Positions 6,459 through 14,822 of a stretch of DNA of 64,000 bases are shown piece by piece (the first letter of the stretch is position 1; the number at the start of each line of letters is the position of its first letter). The notes under the pieces were generated by a model. It was not told the DNA's origin. It did no database searches and was given only the letters and a program-made list of their open reading frames with translations. Origin of the DNA: a virus; IMG/VR virus record IMGVR_UViG_3300021185_002756, positions 1-64,000 of that record; one strand, written 5' to 3'. Made by a program: the position numbers and the translations under genes.

Positions 6459-6687
6459 TGTTCATTTCCCAAACATTATACACATCTGAGAATCCCATAT
6501 TCATTGGCGAATATTCACCAACATTTTCTTCTTGCCATGCATGTATATCAACCCATTGTTCTGCAGTCAGTTCGTCAATATCTTCAATTTCATAATGATT
6601 GCATATTGCAGTTTCAACACAACTATATGCTTCTCTTTCAATATGCTCTTCGTCTTTGTACATTCTTGCCCAGTCAAATTTAGTCAT
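6445..6687 (-). CDS. Acidic early protein, unknown function
   Basis: An 80-aa, strongly acidic protein rich in Glu, Trp and Met. It overlaps the upstream gene by 8 nt and the downstream one by 14 nt, so it is translationally coupled. No motif recognised. Confidence 0.65.
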   Translation of the reverse strand: MTKFDWARMYKDEEHIEREAYSCVETAICNHYEIEDIDELTAEQWVDIHAWQEENVGEYSPMNMGFSDVYNVWEMNNEDI

Positions 6688-6868
6688 TGTTAGCCTCCTT
6701 TAATATTTGTTTACGTCCTTCTACACCAATCTGTGAGTCCATCATTGTTTTAACATGTTGTAACATAGCACATGCCATCATCAGTATATCTTCTTTGCTA
6801 TCACACATTAGTATTTGTTGTTCTATAGGCCGGCACAGTTCCCTCATTCGCTCTTGAACTTCTGTCAT
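6680..6868 (-). CDS. Small helical protein, unknown function
   Basis: A 62-aa, Met/Glu-rich, probably all-helical protein with two Cys. The start overlaps the apt stop by 4 nt (ATGA). No family recognised. Confidence 0.6.
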   Translation of the reverse strand: MTEVQERMRELCRPIEQQILMCDSKEDILMMACAMLQHVKTMMDSQIGVEGRKQILKEANND

Positions 6869-7410
6869 TTTGTTATCTCCTCTTGAGTTATGTGTAATTC
6901 CTGTTTCATATCATCTGAGTTAAGATACGTTAAGTTAATAATACTCGCAAAACCAACTACCCTTGCTTCTGCTTGTTCTACTAAACGTTTTGTTGCTAAC
7001 ATACTTCCGCCAGTTGCAACTAAATCATCAACAATAAGAACTCTATTTGCATGTCCTAGTAAGCCTTCTTGTAGCACCAGTGTGTCTTCACTGTATTCTG
7101 TGCCATAACTTTCTTCTAACAAACTACCGGGATACTTTGAACCTTTTTTACGTACCATTATAAACGGCACACCAATAACACTTGCTAACACTGCACCAAC
7201 TGCAAAGCCTCTGCTTTCAATCCCAACAATGTGTGTTATCTCACTGTTTGTGTTGAACAGTCTTTGTATTTCTACTGCCAGTTCAGCGGCAACTTGATTC
7301 CACACAGGTTGTGCAAACAAACTGTTAACATCATAAAAGTTTACACCCTCAACCGGATAGTCCATCACAGTCCTCATGTAGTCTGTTGGCTTAGTTTTTT
7401 CTAAAGACAT
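6865..7410 (-). CDS. apt: Adenine phosphoribosyltransferase-like protein
   Basis: A 181-aa protein from ATG 7410 (SD GGGAGGGTG); an earlier in-frame ATG at 7458 lies deep in the methylase gene. The PRPP-binding loop VLIVDDLVATGGS is near residues 122-134, with GIESRGF near 66-72 and VRKKGSKYPG near 88. These are the APRT signatures. It converts adenine and PRPP to AMP, which fits nucleotide salvage during replication. It overlaps the methylase gene by 20 nt. Confidence 0.92.
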   Translation of the reverse strand: MSLEKTKPTDYMRTVMDYPVEGVNFYDVNSLFAQPVWNQVAAELAVEIQRLFNTNSEITHIVGIESRGFAVGAVLASVIGVPFIMVRKKGSKYPGSLLEESYGTEYSEDTLVLQEGLLGHANRVLIVDDLVATGGSMLATKRLVEQAEARVVGFASIINLTYLNSDDMKQELHITQEEITK

Positions 7411-8521
7411 ATACACCCTCCCACTTTTCTCTACCTTGTTTACGATCATTACCCACACCCGGACGTGTGTTCAACATCATTTTAATTATTCCATCATGTT
7501 TGAAGCCGACCTTCTCTGCGGTTTGGATCCACCTTTCCGTGACTTCGTAAGGCTCGGGTCGATCATAGCTCTTATAGTCTGCGATGTTGGTGGCGAATAC
7601 TCCGTCACTGTTGAGCCCTTTGCGAATGTTTTGCATAGTCGGAGCAACATAGCCTTCAAACCATTCATCTTCAGTTTTAAACTGTACCATGCATTGTGTT
7701 TCTTCATTTGAATACTTCTCCAAGTTAAAATAAGGAGGTGAACTGAATGCTAGGTCTATATCCTCAGGTTGATAATTTTCACTAACATCTTGTACGATAG
7801 TGCCTCTTACACCGGTTGCTTCGTCTATTACATCATTCAAATAATTCAAGTATGCAACTGTTTCAGTGTTGGGTTCAACTCCTATGTAATTGTACTTAAA
7901 GTTGCTTGAGCCTATGCCTAATAATCTACCACCATAGCCACAACTGTAATCATACACATTGCCCCAAAGCACAGGGCACAGATGTTCTACTATTGCTTTG
8001 GCATTTTGTGCTTTGAAGTTAGTAACGTTCTCACCTGTGACTAATTCAAGTGCAGTTCTTAACTGTGTTGGACGTAACAATCTATCACCTGTTCTAAACT
8101 CAAAACAAATTCTAATTGCACGTTTAAGTTTGCGTTCATCAAAGAATCGATCCTTTAAACTGTTTGATCCTCTGCCTTTAGGTTCAGCAGTCATCATATT
8201 AGGAAACAAAAATCTATTGATTGTTTGCCCTCTGTTGTTGCCCAGTCCAATTTTTCCGTTGTCTACATTGTTATAGGATAACTTGCTAAACTTACGTACT
8301 GCATCAACCAATCCTTGGTGGGTATAATACACAATAGGAACTAGATCAATACTACGATATATGTTGTATACCTTTTCTATTGTTCCTTGTGGGTCAGCAT
8401 CATACTGTGCTTTATCAAAGGCGTCTAATTGATCGTAGACACTTTCATAACCAGTGAACTCGCCATCGATTATGTGCATTGATGATATATTCCAGATATC
8501 ATGTAATTGATCAATTACCAC
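7391..8521 (-). CDS. DNA methyltransferase (SPPY-motif N6-A/N4-C type)
   Basis: A 376-aa protein. The catalytic motif IV is AFSSPPYFNLEKYS near residue 259. A SAM-binding region YSCGYGGRLLGIG near 192 is followed by GVEPN. The N-terminal 150 residues likely hold target-recognition elements. Such orphan methylases modify phage or host DNA. No restriction partner is seen nearby. Confidence 0.85.
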   Translation of the reverse strand: MVIDQLHDIWNISSMHIIDGEFTGYESVYDQLDAFDKAQYDADPQGTIEKVYNIYRSIDLVPIVYYTHQGLVDAVRKFSKLSYNNVDNGKIGLGNNRGQTINRFLFPNMMTAEPKGRGSNSLKDRFFDERKLKRAIRICFEFRTGDRLLRPTQLRTALELVTGENVTNFKAQNAKAIVEHLCPVLWGNVYDYSCGYGGRLLGIGSSNFKYNYIGVEPNTETVAYLNYLNDVIDEATGVRGTIVQDVSENYQPEDIDLAFSSPPYFNLEKYSNEETQCMVQFKTEDEWFEGYVAPTMQNIRKGLNSDGVFATNIADYKSYDRPEPYEVTERWIQTAEKVGFKHDGIIKMMLNTRPGVGNDRKQGREKWEGVYVFRKN

Positions 8522-8931
8522 GTAAATTTTATCTCCGCATATGCTTCATCTTGTTTAACAGTAATAGAACCAATGTCTTTCCAACTGTATGATAAGCCAT
8601 CAAACGAAGATGGATTTACAATAAGTTTATGGTCTGCTTGAAACTTCCAATACATTTTATTCTTGCTCTTAAGAACTACCTTTTGCTTGAATGTTTTTGC
8701 ACGTTGCGGAAACTTACTATCATTGCTACTTTTTGTTTCACTAGGCCCAACAATACTAAAACCATATTTAATTTTGTTTAAGACATATCCGTTAATTGTA
8801 TCATCAACTTCATAGTGCTTGTACAATCTCTGTGATACTTCTTCAATTGCTTTACTTGGATTATTAGTTGTAAATTCCTGTCCAAATACCATTGTGGGTA
8901 GCAGAAATAATATTGCAATAATGTATTTCAT
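8515..8931 (-). CDS. Secreted protein of unknown function
   Basis: A 138-aa protein with a classical signal peptide (MKYIIAILFLLPTMVFG, predicted cut near residue 18). A beta-rich mature part follows. It overlaps the upstream stop by one base and the methylase start by 7 nt. It would be periplasmic in a Gram-negative host. No family recognised. Confidence 0.65.
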   Translation of the reverse strand: MKYIIAILFLLPTMVFGQEFTTNNPSKAIEEVSQRLYKHYEVDDTINGYVLNKIKYGFSIVGPSETKSSNDSKFPQRAKTFKQKVVLKSKNKMYWKFQADHKLIVNPSSFDGLSYSWKDIGSITVKQDEAYAEIKFTW

Positions 8932-9188
8932 TATGCAGATGCCAATTCTACGCCTGCATCAAACATGTTCCATGCATCGCCATTGTTCTTAAAACCATAT
9001 TCCTCTGCAAAATCCATTGAGCTACTATGCATCAATCTATCAGCAACACCTCTTGTTTGAAGAATGTATGCAACCATTTTTGGTGTCTTTGCAAAACCAA
9101 CTGTGTTAAGTTGTCCAAGTTCGTCATTTCTACCACCGTAAAACTTAATACCACCGTTATCAGCACTTATAAAATCTATCTTTGTCAT
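8931..9188 (-). CDS. Early protein, unknown function
   Basis: An 85-aa protein, the first gene after the early promoter at 9219-9246, with SD AAGGAGAGC. Gly/Asn/Phe-rich, no recognised motif. Confidence 0.65.
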   Translation of the reverse strand: MTKIDFISADNGGIKFYGGRNDELGQLNTVGFAKTPKMVAYILQTRGVADRLMHSSSMDFAEEYGFKNNGDAWNMFDAGVELASA

Positions 9189-9218
9189 CTAGCTCTCCTT
9201 ATTTCTAACTATACATAT

Positions 9219-9246
9219 ATAATAACACAGTTATAGAATAAGTCAA
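9219..9246 (-). promoter_or_regulatory. Sigma70-type early promoter
   Basis: Minus strand AAAAAGGTTGACT, 16-nt spacer ending TGTGT, then TATTAT. It is followed by the shared leader ending TAGTTAGAAATAAGGAG before ATG 9188. Confidence 0.85.
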
Positions 9247-9264
9247 CCTTTTTCTGCATTTAGG

Positions 9265-9492
9265 TTAGTCTAAAAATTCTATTATTTCTATCATTTTACT
9301 AAGTTTTTCTTGTGCTAAACGTTTGTTTGATGCTGGTACCCATGCCTGTCCTAAGCCATGTTCTTCGTCTACTTTGTTTAGTTCTAGTGTGATACGTTCC
9401 TTGCCAGTCTTACGCATCTTTAGTGGTCGTGGAGCAGTAAATTTAAGTATGAATACTTGTTCACGTGGTTTAAATTCTAATACTTCACCCAT
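9265..9492 (-). CDS. Small protein after the clamp loader, unknown function
   Basis: A 75-aa protein that overlaps the clamp-loader stop by 8 nt. In T4, gene 62 follows gene 44, but gp62 is about 187 aa and no similarity is visible, so it is not called gp62. Mixed charge with a C-terminal helix. Confidence 0.55.
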   Translation of the reverse strand: MGEVLEFKPREQVFILKFTAPRPLKMRKTGKERITLELNKVDEEHGLGQAWVPASNKRLAQEKLSKMIEIIEFLD

Positions 9493-10408
9493 TGATCTGC
9501 GATAGCTCTACCATAGTTGCACTTAGATTAATTTCTGGATCTGCTACGAAACTGTGATTAACAAGTCCTGTACGTATTGCCATAATAGCACTGTCTTGTC
9601 CTTCTGGAGTAGTACTGAACAGTTCTAAGTTGTCATACATCCAACGAAATACATCTTCCATCTCTTCTGGACGTACAGTTGCACACATAAGTTTACGTGC
9701 TTCAATGATCTTGCCTGCTTTGAACAAGTTTACTGCATCAACCCGCCAGTCGCTTGTGTTGCCTTCATCGCCCTTTACGTTTGTAAGTTTGCCATCTGTG
9801 CTGTTCATCTGACACAGATTCAAACACTTACGTAGATCTGGATAGGTGCTACGTACATATGTGTCCAGTGTTTCGATATCAAGTTCAACATTCTCTGCAA
9901 CCAGCACAGTGGCAATACGTGCAGTAAACTCTGTCTTGTCTACTTTCTCAATATGAAAGCCTTGACATCTACTATGCAATGCAGGGATAACTCTGTTTGG
10001 ATAGTTACAAGTTAGTATGAACCTTGCACTAGCATGATAGGTTTCCATAACACCACGCAGTGCCGCTTGTCCATTTGGCGATATATAGTCAGCCTCATCT
10101 AACAGTACAACCTTGAAGTCACCAAATGGCATTGTTTGTACAAATCCTGTGATCTTATCACGTATTGTGTCAATTGAATTTTCTCTTGATGCGTTTATTT
10201 CTAGCACATCAAAGTCATCTATTTCAAGTTGTTTGATCAGTATCTTTGCCAGTGTTGTTTTACCTACACCAGGTGCACCTGAGAATAACAAGTGCGGAAT
10301 AGCACCTTCATCTATCCAAGTTTTTACTTGTGCTTTTTGTTCTGCATCACGGAACACATATCCGTCGATGTCATCGGGCCTATACTTTTCAGTCCACAGT
10401 TGCTTCAT
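9485..10408 (-). CDS. Sliding-clamp loader ATPase (gp44/RFC small-subunit type)
   Basis: A 307-aa AAA+ protein. Walker A is SGAPGVGKTT near residues 43-52, Walker B VVLLDEAD near 100-107, and the RFC-type SRC motif near 146. It starts with the typical WTEKYRP. It loads the sliding clamp for the phage replisome. The promoter at 10431-10459 and SD TAGGAG precede ATG 10408. Confidence 0.94.
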   Translation of the reverse strand: MKQLWTEKYRPDDIDGYVFRDAEQKAQVKTWIDEGAIPHLLFSGAPGVGKTTLAKILIKQLEIDDFDVLEINASRENSIDTIRDKITGFVQTMPFGDFKVVLLDEADYISPNGQAALRGVMETYHASARFILTCNYPNRVIPALHSRCQGFHIEKVDKTEFTARIATVLVAENVELDIETLDTYVRSTYPDLRKCLNLCQMNSTDGKLTNVKGDEGNTSDWRVDAVNLFKAGKIIEARKLMCATVRPEEMEDVFRWMYDNLELFSTTPEGQDSAIMAIRTGLVNHSFVADPEINLSATMVELSQING

Positions 10409-10430
10409 ACAATACTCCTAATTTGTACAT

Positions 10431-10459
10431 AGTATACAGGTATTATTTAGGTAAGTCAA
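10431..10459 (-). promoter_or_regulatory. Sigma70-type early promoter of the clamp-loader operon
   Basis: Minus strand TTGACT (10459-10454), 17-nt spacer, TATACT (10436-10431). The -35 lies within the 3' end of the radical SAM gene. Confidence 0.8.
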
Positions 10460-12074
10460 CCAATTCTGGAAAACTATCTAATAGGTTTGCTTTATAGTAT
10501 TTGTCTAGAGGCAAGATATTTTGCCAAAAGTCTTTACTATCAAAAGCAATAGTTGTATCTAGTTGTGTAAGGATGCTTTCAAAGCCCTGAGTTGCTCTAC
10601 CTTCGTTATCAAGCGGACGTAACCATTCAAGATGATTATTAATTTTTTCTCTTATCTGCACACGTAAGGCGGGTGGAGCAGTTTCAACTCTCATCCATTC
10701 AGGCCAGTGTAGTGTCTGTATACGAAACTGTTCAGGTTTTATTAGACCTTTTTCTGTCCAACTGCGGTGAAAGTCTGGCACATGTAATACATTAATAAGA
10801 CTTGTTGTACTACTGATATAAAAATCTATATCAGGACGTTGATCCAGCATTTCACGCCTAAAGTCTAATACATCTTGCCATACTGTTCCAGTACGTAGAT
10901 ATGCTCCTCTTTCGCCCTCTGCGTCAAGACTTGCACCAATGGATATGTTTTTAAAATTTTTCCATGCATCAAAGATACTGTGTCCTTTTAGATGCGAACG
11001 TGTCATATTAGTATTATATATCAATTGGATGTCATGACGATGTCTTAGATTTAATTCAGCGAGTATCTTGTAGTTTTCTGGCATCATCAGTGGCTCGCCG
11101 CCGGCAAAGTATATCCTATCAATATTATCTAGTTGTTCAACTATTTGATCATACAAATCTGTGTTGTTTCTACCTGCTTTAAGGAATACTGGTGTAGACT
11201 TGTCAATTAAACCAACTGCAACTGCTGGAGCATGCCAACTACTTGACGATCCGTGAACACAACTACGACAACTCAAATTACAAAGATTATTAAATCTTGA
11301 ATCAATGAATTTTAAATTATACTCGGGCGTGATATTTTGTTCGACAAGGTCTACGTGCTTTGCAAACGTAGTATTCATTGATGTTCTAAAACTTTCTTTT
11401 CCAAGTTTTTCAGCTCGCATACATTGTTTACATCCGTCACTTGGCAGATCATTTAGCATTCGTTTTCTTAAATTTTGATATGGTTTATCGTTCCAAATGT
11501 CTTTAAGGCTGTCTTTACTGCAATCACCAATTGACTCTCCATTCCATGCACAACACGGTGCAACACCATTTTTGGTATGAATGTATAAACTTGTCCAAGG
11601 AATTATACAGAAATTTTTATTTTTAAATAGTAGATCTCTTTGTGCTTTTGTAAGTTTTGATATCTCTTCACTTCGATGATTGACACTATTTGTTTTTGTA
11701 TATGGTCTGATATCACCTGCTGGTAATCTTTCAAAATTGCCTGCAATAGATTGTATTTTAAATGTTGTAGGGTCAGTACTATATGTTTTATGCACATAGC
11801 GATATTCTTCATGAATTTTATTATTAGTTGTTACAAGACAGATAAAACAATTACTAATATCAATATGGTTAATAATAGTTTGTAAACTTTGTAATATTAA
11901 GCCATGTGAATCTTTGTAAAAATCATTGGTTAATTTTATTACAATTTTTTGATTTGATTCAAAGGCTGGTTGATGTAGTGCTTTCAGTGCAAGATATAGA
12001 TCAACAAAGTTATCTTTGTAATGATCGCAATCAATTGTTCCTACAATCTCATCGCTGGTAAATGTCAATTGCAT
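10443..12074 (-). CDS. Radical SAM enzyme with SPASM/twitch-like auxiliary-cluster domain
   Basis: About 543 aa from ATG 12074; an earlier ATG at 12131 overlaps the GroES-like gene more deeply, and no SD fits either start. The radical SAM cluster motif CNLSCRSC lies near the middle, followed by YFAGGEPL. Ahead of it is a Cys-rich segment (IIPWTSLYIHTKNGVAPCC...DGCKQC) typical of twitch/SPASM auxiliary clusters. The domain order is therefore auxiliary first, radical SAM second. Such genes recur in T4-like marine phages; the substrate is unknown. Confidence 0.85.
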   Translation of the reverse strand: MQLTFTSDEIVGTIDCDHYKDNFVDLYLALKALHQPAFESNQKIVIKLTNDFYKDSHGLILQSLQTIINHIDISNCFICLVTTNNKIHEEYRYVHKTYSTDPTTFKIQSIAGNFERLPAGDIRPYTKTNSVNHRSEEISKLTKAQRDLLFKNKNFCIIPWTSLYIHTKNGVAPCCAWNGESIGDCSKDSLKDIWNDKPYQNLRKRMLNDLPSDGCKQCMRAEKLGKESFRTSMNTTFAKHVDLVEQNITPEYNLKFIDSRFNNLCNLSCRSCVHGSSSSWHAPAVAVGLIDKSTPVFLKAGRNNTDLYDQIVEQLDNIDRIYFAGGEPLMMPENYKILAELNLRHRHDIQLIYNTNMTRSHLKGHSIFDAWKNFKNISIGASLDAEGERGAYLRTGTVWQDVLDFRREMLDQRPDIDFYISSTTSLINVLHVPDFHRSWTEKGLIKPEQFRIQTLHWPEWMRVETAPPALRVQIREKINNHLEWLRPLDNEGRATQGFESILTQLDTTIAFDSKDFWQNILPLDKYYKANLLDSFPELVDLPK

Positions 12075-12432
12075 CAGCCAATGTATCATCGTTGCCAGGA
12101 TCATCATCGCTAACAAGTAAAATGTCTGCATTGTCTACTTTACGAATCACAGTTTCTCCGTTTCCGTCTGCAATCTTCACACCTCTTGTCCAACGACCGT
12201 GTGCTACCATGATCCATTGCCCTGTAGAAACTTCTGTTTGCTCTGGACCAATAGCATATACCTTGCCCCAACGTGGACGTATGCCATGACCTTTGCCGTC
12301 ATCGTCTAATAATATGATTCCGCTTTGTAGTTTTCTTTCTTTAAATGCCATTTCTTCAACAATTACATCATCACGTAGTGCTCTAAACGTTTCTCTCGTA
12401 ACTTTGTATGCATCATAGTTCTGTGTAGCCAT
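12049..12432 (-). CDS. GroES/gp31-like co-chaperonin
   Basis: A 127-aa protein whose central 95 residues follow the GroES fold. RALRDDVIVEE leads into a mobile-loop region RKLQSGIILLDD, followed by WGKVYAIGP and DILLVSDD at the end. Phage co-chaperonins cap host GroEL to fold the large major capsid protein. It has a short acidic C-terminal extension compared with bacterial GroES. Confidence 0.85.
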   Translation of the reverse strand: MATQNYDAYKVTRETFRALRDDVIVEEMAFKERKLQSGIILLDDDGKGHGIRPRWGKVYAIGPEQTEVSTGQWIMVAHGRWTRGVKIADGNGETVIRKVDNADILLVSDDDPGNDDTLADAIDIYQR

Positions 12433-12986
12433 TATATTTTCTTTACTCCTGCTTGTTCTTGTGCTTGTTGTCTTGGTGTTTTTTGTGCTTCTTGTTTTAT
12501 AGTTTTTGCTCTTGCAATAGCTTCTGCTAATCCCCCTTTTTGAGCTGACGCCTTTTCGGGTTCAGGTGTAGGTTCAATATCTAATACTTTTTCATCTACT
12601 ACTGGAGTCTGTATTGATTCTACACTTTTAGTTTTAGCAACTTTTGGAGTCTTAGTGCTTCGTTTTTCTTTAAATGCTTTGTCCTCTTTGGCATTTGTTT
12701 CTTGCAATTTATACGGATTAGGTGCAGGAGGTGCTGGCGGAATAACACGTTCAATGGTTGCAGCAGATTCTTGCGGAATTTCATTTTGCGGTCCAATCTG
12801 TTTGTTATAAGCTCGTTGAGATTGCTTTACCTTAGAGTCAACTACTTTGTTAAAGGTATCAACTCTGTCGCCACGTGCATTTACGCCCATGTTGCCAACT
12901 GCACGAACCGTTTCATTTTGTAATAACAAGGCTCCAAGGTCAACTGATTTGCCTTGTGAACTTCTATAAACTTTTTTACTTGCCAT
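12432..12986 (-). CDS. Low-complexity phage protein, unknown function
   Basis: A 184-aa protein. The first 45 residues look ordered (SSQGKSVDLGALLLQNETVR). The remainder is rich in Lys, Glu, Pro, Ala and Gln and probably disordered. It overlaps the co-chaperonin gene by one base. A late core TAAATATTAA lies just upstream of ATG 12986. A virion or assembly role is possible. Confidence 0.6.
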   Translation of the reverse strand: MASKKVYRSSQGKSVDLGALLLQNETVRAVGNMGVNARGDRVDTFNKVVDSKVKQSQRAYNKQIGPQNEIPQESAATIERVIPPAPPAPNPYKLQETNAKEDKAFKEKRSTKTPKVAKTKSVESIQTPVVDEKVLDIEPTPEPEKASAQKGGLAEAIARAKTIKQEAQKTPRQQAQEQAGVKKI

Positions 12987-13017
12987 TTGGTACTCCTATT
13001 AACTGCGTAGTTAATAT

Positions 13018-13491
13018 TTATCTTAGAAACTCACCAGGGTCTAAATCATAGTACATGCTATCAATTCTGTGTACACCAAGCAAGTATAACACATAACTTG
13101 CAACACTTGATCCTCTGCCTACACCCCATATTATCTTATTATTTCGCATGGTATCCACAAGATACTTAAGATACTTTAGCAAGTTAAACAAGTTGCGTTC
13201 TTGAAACATCAACAGTTCTTCGCCAGCACGTTGTATCTCTGGTTGTGTTTTACAAAGATCAATCACATGCTGTGCAATATCCATTTGTTTGTACTCTTCA
13301 GGCATTAACCAGTTGCGTTGATTCATCATATCATACTCATCAACACTCAATGATATATCAGTTTCAGGTGACGTATCTTCAAGTTGCACAGTGCCATCCA
13401 CAGTAATATCAGCAGTTGTTTGTTGTTTCATAATCAAATCAACTACGTCTTCAATGTTGTATACTATTTCACCAAACTTATTTTTTATCAT
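13018..13491 (-). CDS. DnaE (Pol III alpha) palm-like fragment protein
   Basis: A 157-aa protein ending in WGVGRGSSVASYVLYLLG followed by a D...YDL...FL segment. This reproduces the DnaE core motif (GRGSAAGSLVAYLLGIT...DP..YDLLFERFL). The catalytic Asp residues that come later in DnaE are absent because the protein stops there. The stretch before it (ERNLFNLLKYLKYLVD) also matches the DnaE helix ahead of the motif. It may be a domain remnant repurposed for clamp or DNA binding. It overlaps the next gene upstream by 14 nt. Confidence 0.7.
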   Translation of the reverse strand: MIKNKFGEIVYNIEDVVDLIMKQQTTADITVDGTVQLEDTSPETDISLSVDEYDMMNQRNWLMPEEYKQMDIAQHVIDLCKTQPEIQRAGEELLMFQERNLFNLLKYLKYLVDTMRNNKIIWGVGRGSSVASYVLYLLGVHRIDSMYYDLDPGEFLR

Positions 13492-14119
13492 TGGGTTTGA
13501 ATTCTACTACGTTTTCACTTGAGTGTACAATTTTTTCAGGTGTGTTTTCAAGTTTGATTTCAATTACTGTTTCTGGTTCTTCGCCATTGTCCCAATCCAA
13601 GTCTAAACTTTTCCAAGTTGGGTTATTAAGTGCTACAATTTTCTTACGTGTACTTGTAAGTGTACTACAATTTGGACCAGTATCGCTCCACCATCCTGGT
13701 TTTTCATAAGGCCCAGTTGTTTCCTCATCATGATGCAAATAACTTATTCCGCCGCCTATACTACTTCTTATGCTTATATCTAGTATATCTATCACATCTT
13801 CTGTAACTGCTTGTAGTTTACTATACAATGCTAAACCCGTCAATTGGTCAGCAGGTTCATTTGGCAAAATCACTGTGCGAAAACCAACGTCTTGGTATTT
13901 TTTAGCAACTTTTTTGTCGTCATCACCAATTATAATTGCATCACTGAATTGTTCATAGATAATATATTTGCATCTTTCCAGTGCTATGTTATGGTCGATA
14001 GTATTCATCGACTTTGTCATCATCTGTAGATCAATACTGTATGTATTCATAATTACCCCAGTATCAAAATGTATGCCAGCAGTAAATGTTGGACTGAAAC
14101 CTATTCTTACATTACTCAT
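13478..14119 (-). CDS. Phage protein of unknown function
   Basis: A 213-aa soluble protein, acidic overall, with an N-terminal beta-rich half and a disordered C-terminus. It sits between the DnaE-like fragment and a coiled-coil protein in a replication-gene operon, overlapping both. No family recognised. Confidence 0.6.
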   Translation of the reverse strand: MSNVRIGFSPTFTAGIHFDTGVIMNTYSIDLQMMTKSMNTIDHNIALERCKYIIYEQFSDAIIIGDDDKKVAKKYQDVGFRTVILPNEPADQLTGLALYSKLQAVTEDVIDILDISIRSSIGGGISYLHHDEETTGPYEKPGWWSDTGPNCSTLTSTRKKIVALNNPTWKSLDLDWDNGEEPETVIEIKLENTPEKIVHSSENVVEFKPNDKK

Positions 14120-14346
14120 GATATGTCTATTTTATCCTCAAACTTATCGTCTTTGTTACGACGTGCTTCGGCAGTGATTTCTGCCAATTTATTTTGATAT
14201 GTATTAAGCGCCATTTGTAATTGATTTATTAGACTTGAATTACCCATTCTCATAGCCATAGATAACTTTGAATTAATTTCTGTAATTTTATCCAGAATCT
14301 CGCCTTCATCAAGTTTACCAATGTCATTTATTAATGGGTGTTCCAT
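14116..14346 (-). CDS. Small coiled-coil protein, unknown function
   Basis: A 76-aa protein. Residues 15-65 are a continuous helix/coiled coil. It overlaps its downstream neighbour by an ATGA and touches the MazG gene by one base. No family recognised. Confidence 0.6.
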   Translation of the reverse strand: MEHPLINDIGKLDEGEILDKITEINSKLSMAMRMGNSSLINQLQMALNTYQNKLAEITAEARRNKDDKFEDKIDIS

Positions 14347-14756
14347 TATATGTCGCCGTCTACTCTGTTTTCACTATAGTGTGCATCAAAGTCGCCACCT
14401 GGGTAACGTGCTTTGAGTTTATCAATGTTCATCTGTATAATAATATTTGGATCAACATTCAATGCACGACATGCATTTACCCAATACCACATGATATCAC
14501 CAAGTTCCCTTTTTGCATGATACTGAGTATCATCATCCAATGGTTTGCCTTGAAATATACATTTTTTAACAATTTCCATAAACTCACCACCCTCTGCACT
14601 GATACCTACTGCACCAGTTAGTAGTAAACTCATATTAACACCAGACTCACCTTCTAATTTATCTATTGTTTCACACATTGATGATGTGCTATTAGAATCT
14701 TCGCTTGTAACTGCTTTTACAAACTCTTTGTACTTGTTTAGATCTATTTGTTTCAT
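14346..14756 (-). CDS. MazG-like nucleotide pyrophosphohydrolase
   Basis: A 136-aa protein with the MazG metal-binding pair: AEGGEFMEIVKK near residues 53-64 and KRELGDIMWY near 82-91. The typical NIDKLKARYPGG follows near 110. MazG enzymes hydrolyse NTPs or alarmones, and phage versions may modulate the host's starvation state. It has its own near-consensus promoter. Confidence 0.88.
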   Translation of the reverse strand: MKQIDLNKYKEFVKAVTSEDSNSTSSMCETIDKLEGESGVNMSLLLTGAVGISAEGGEFMEIVKKCIFQGKPLDDDTQYHAKRELGDIMWYWVNACRALNVDPNIIIQMNIDKLKARYPGGDFDAHYSENRVDGDI

Positions 14757-14761
14757 AAAAA

Positions 14762-14797
14762 AACTCCTTTACTCAATAATTATACAGCAAAGGAGTT
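14762..14797. repeat. Inverted repeat spanning the mazG promoter -10 (operator candidate)
   Basis: Left arm AACTCCTTTACT (14762-14773) and right arm AGCAAAGGAGTT (14786-14797) match at 11 of 12 positions around the -10 box. The left arm includes the SD on the transcribed strand. Confidence 0.6.
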
Positions 14798-14807
14798 GGT
14801 ATGTCAA
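14779..14807 (-). promoter_or_regulatory. Perfect-consensus sigma70 promoter of the mazG operon
   Basis: Minus strand TTGACA (14807-14802), 17-nt spacer, TATAAT (14784-14779). Confidence 0.9.
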
Positions 14808-14822
14808 TTATTATTTTGCTCT

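Noticed and set aside
9265-9492. gp62 (second clamp-loader subunit) by position after gp44
   Set aside because: Far too short and no visible similarity; left as unknown.
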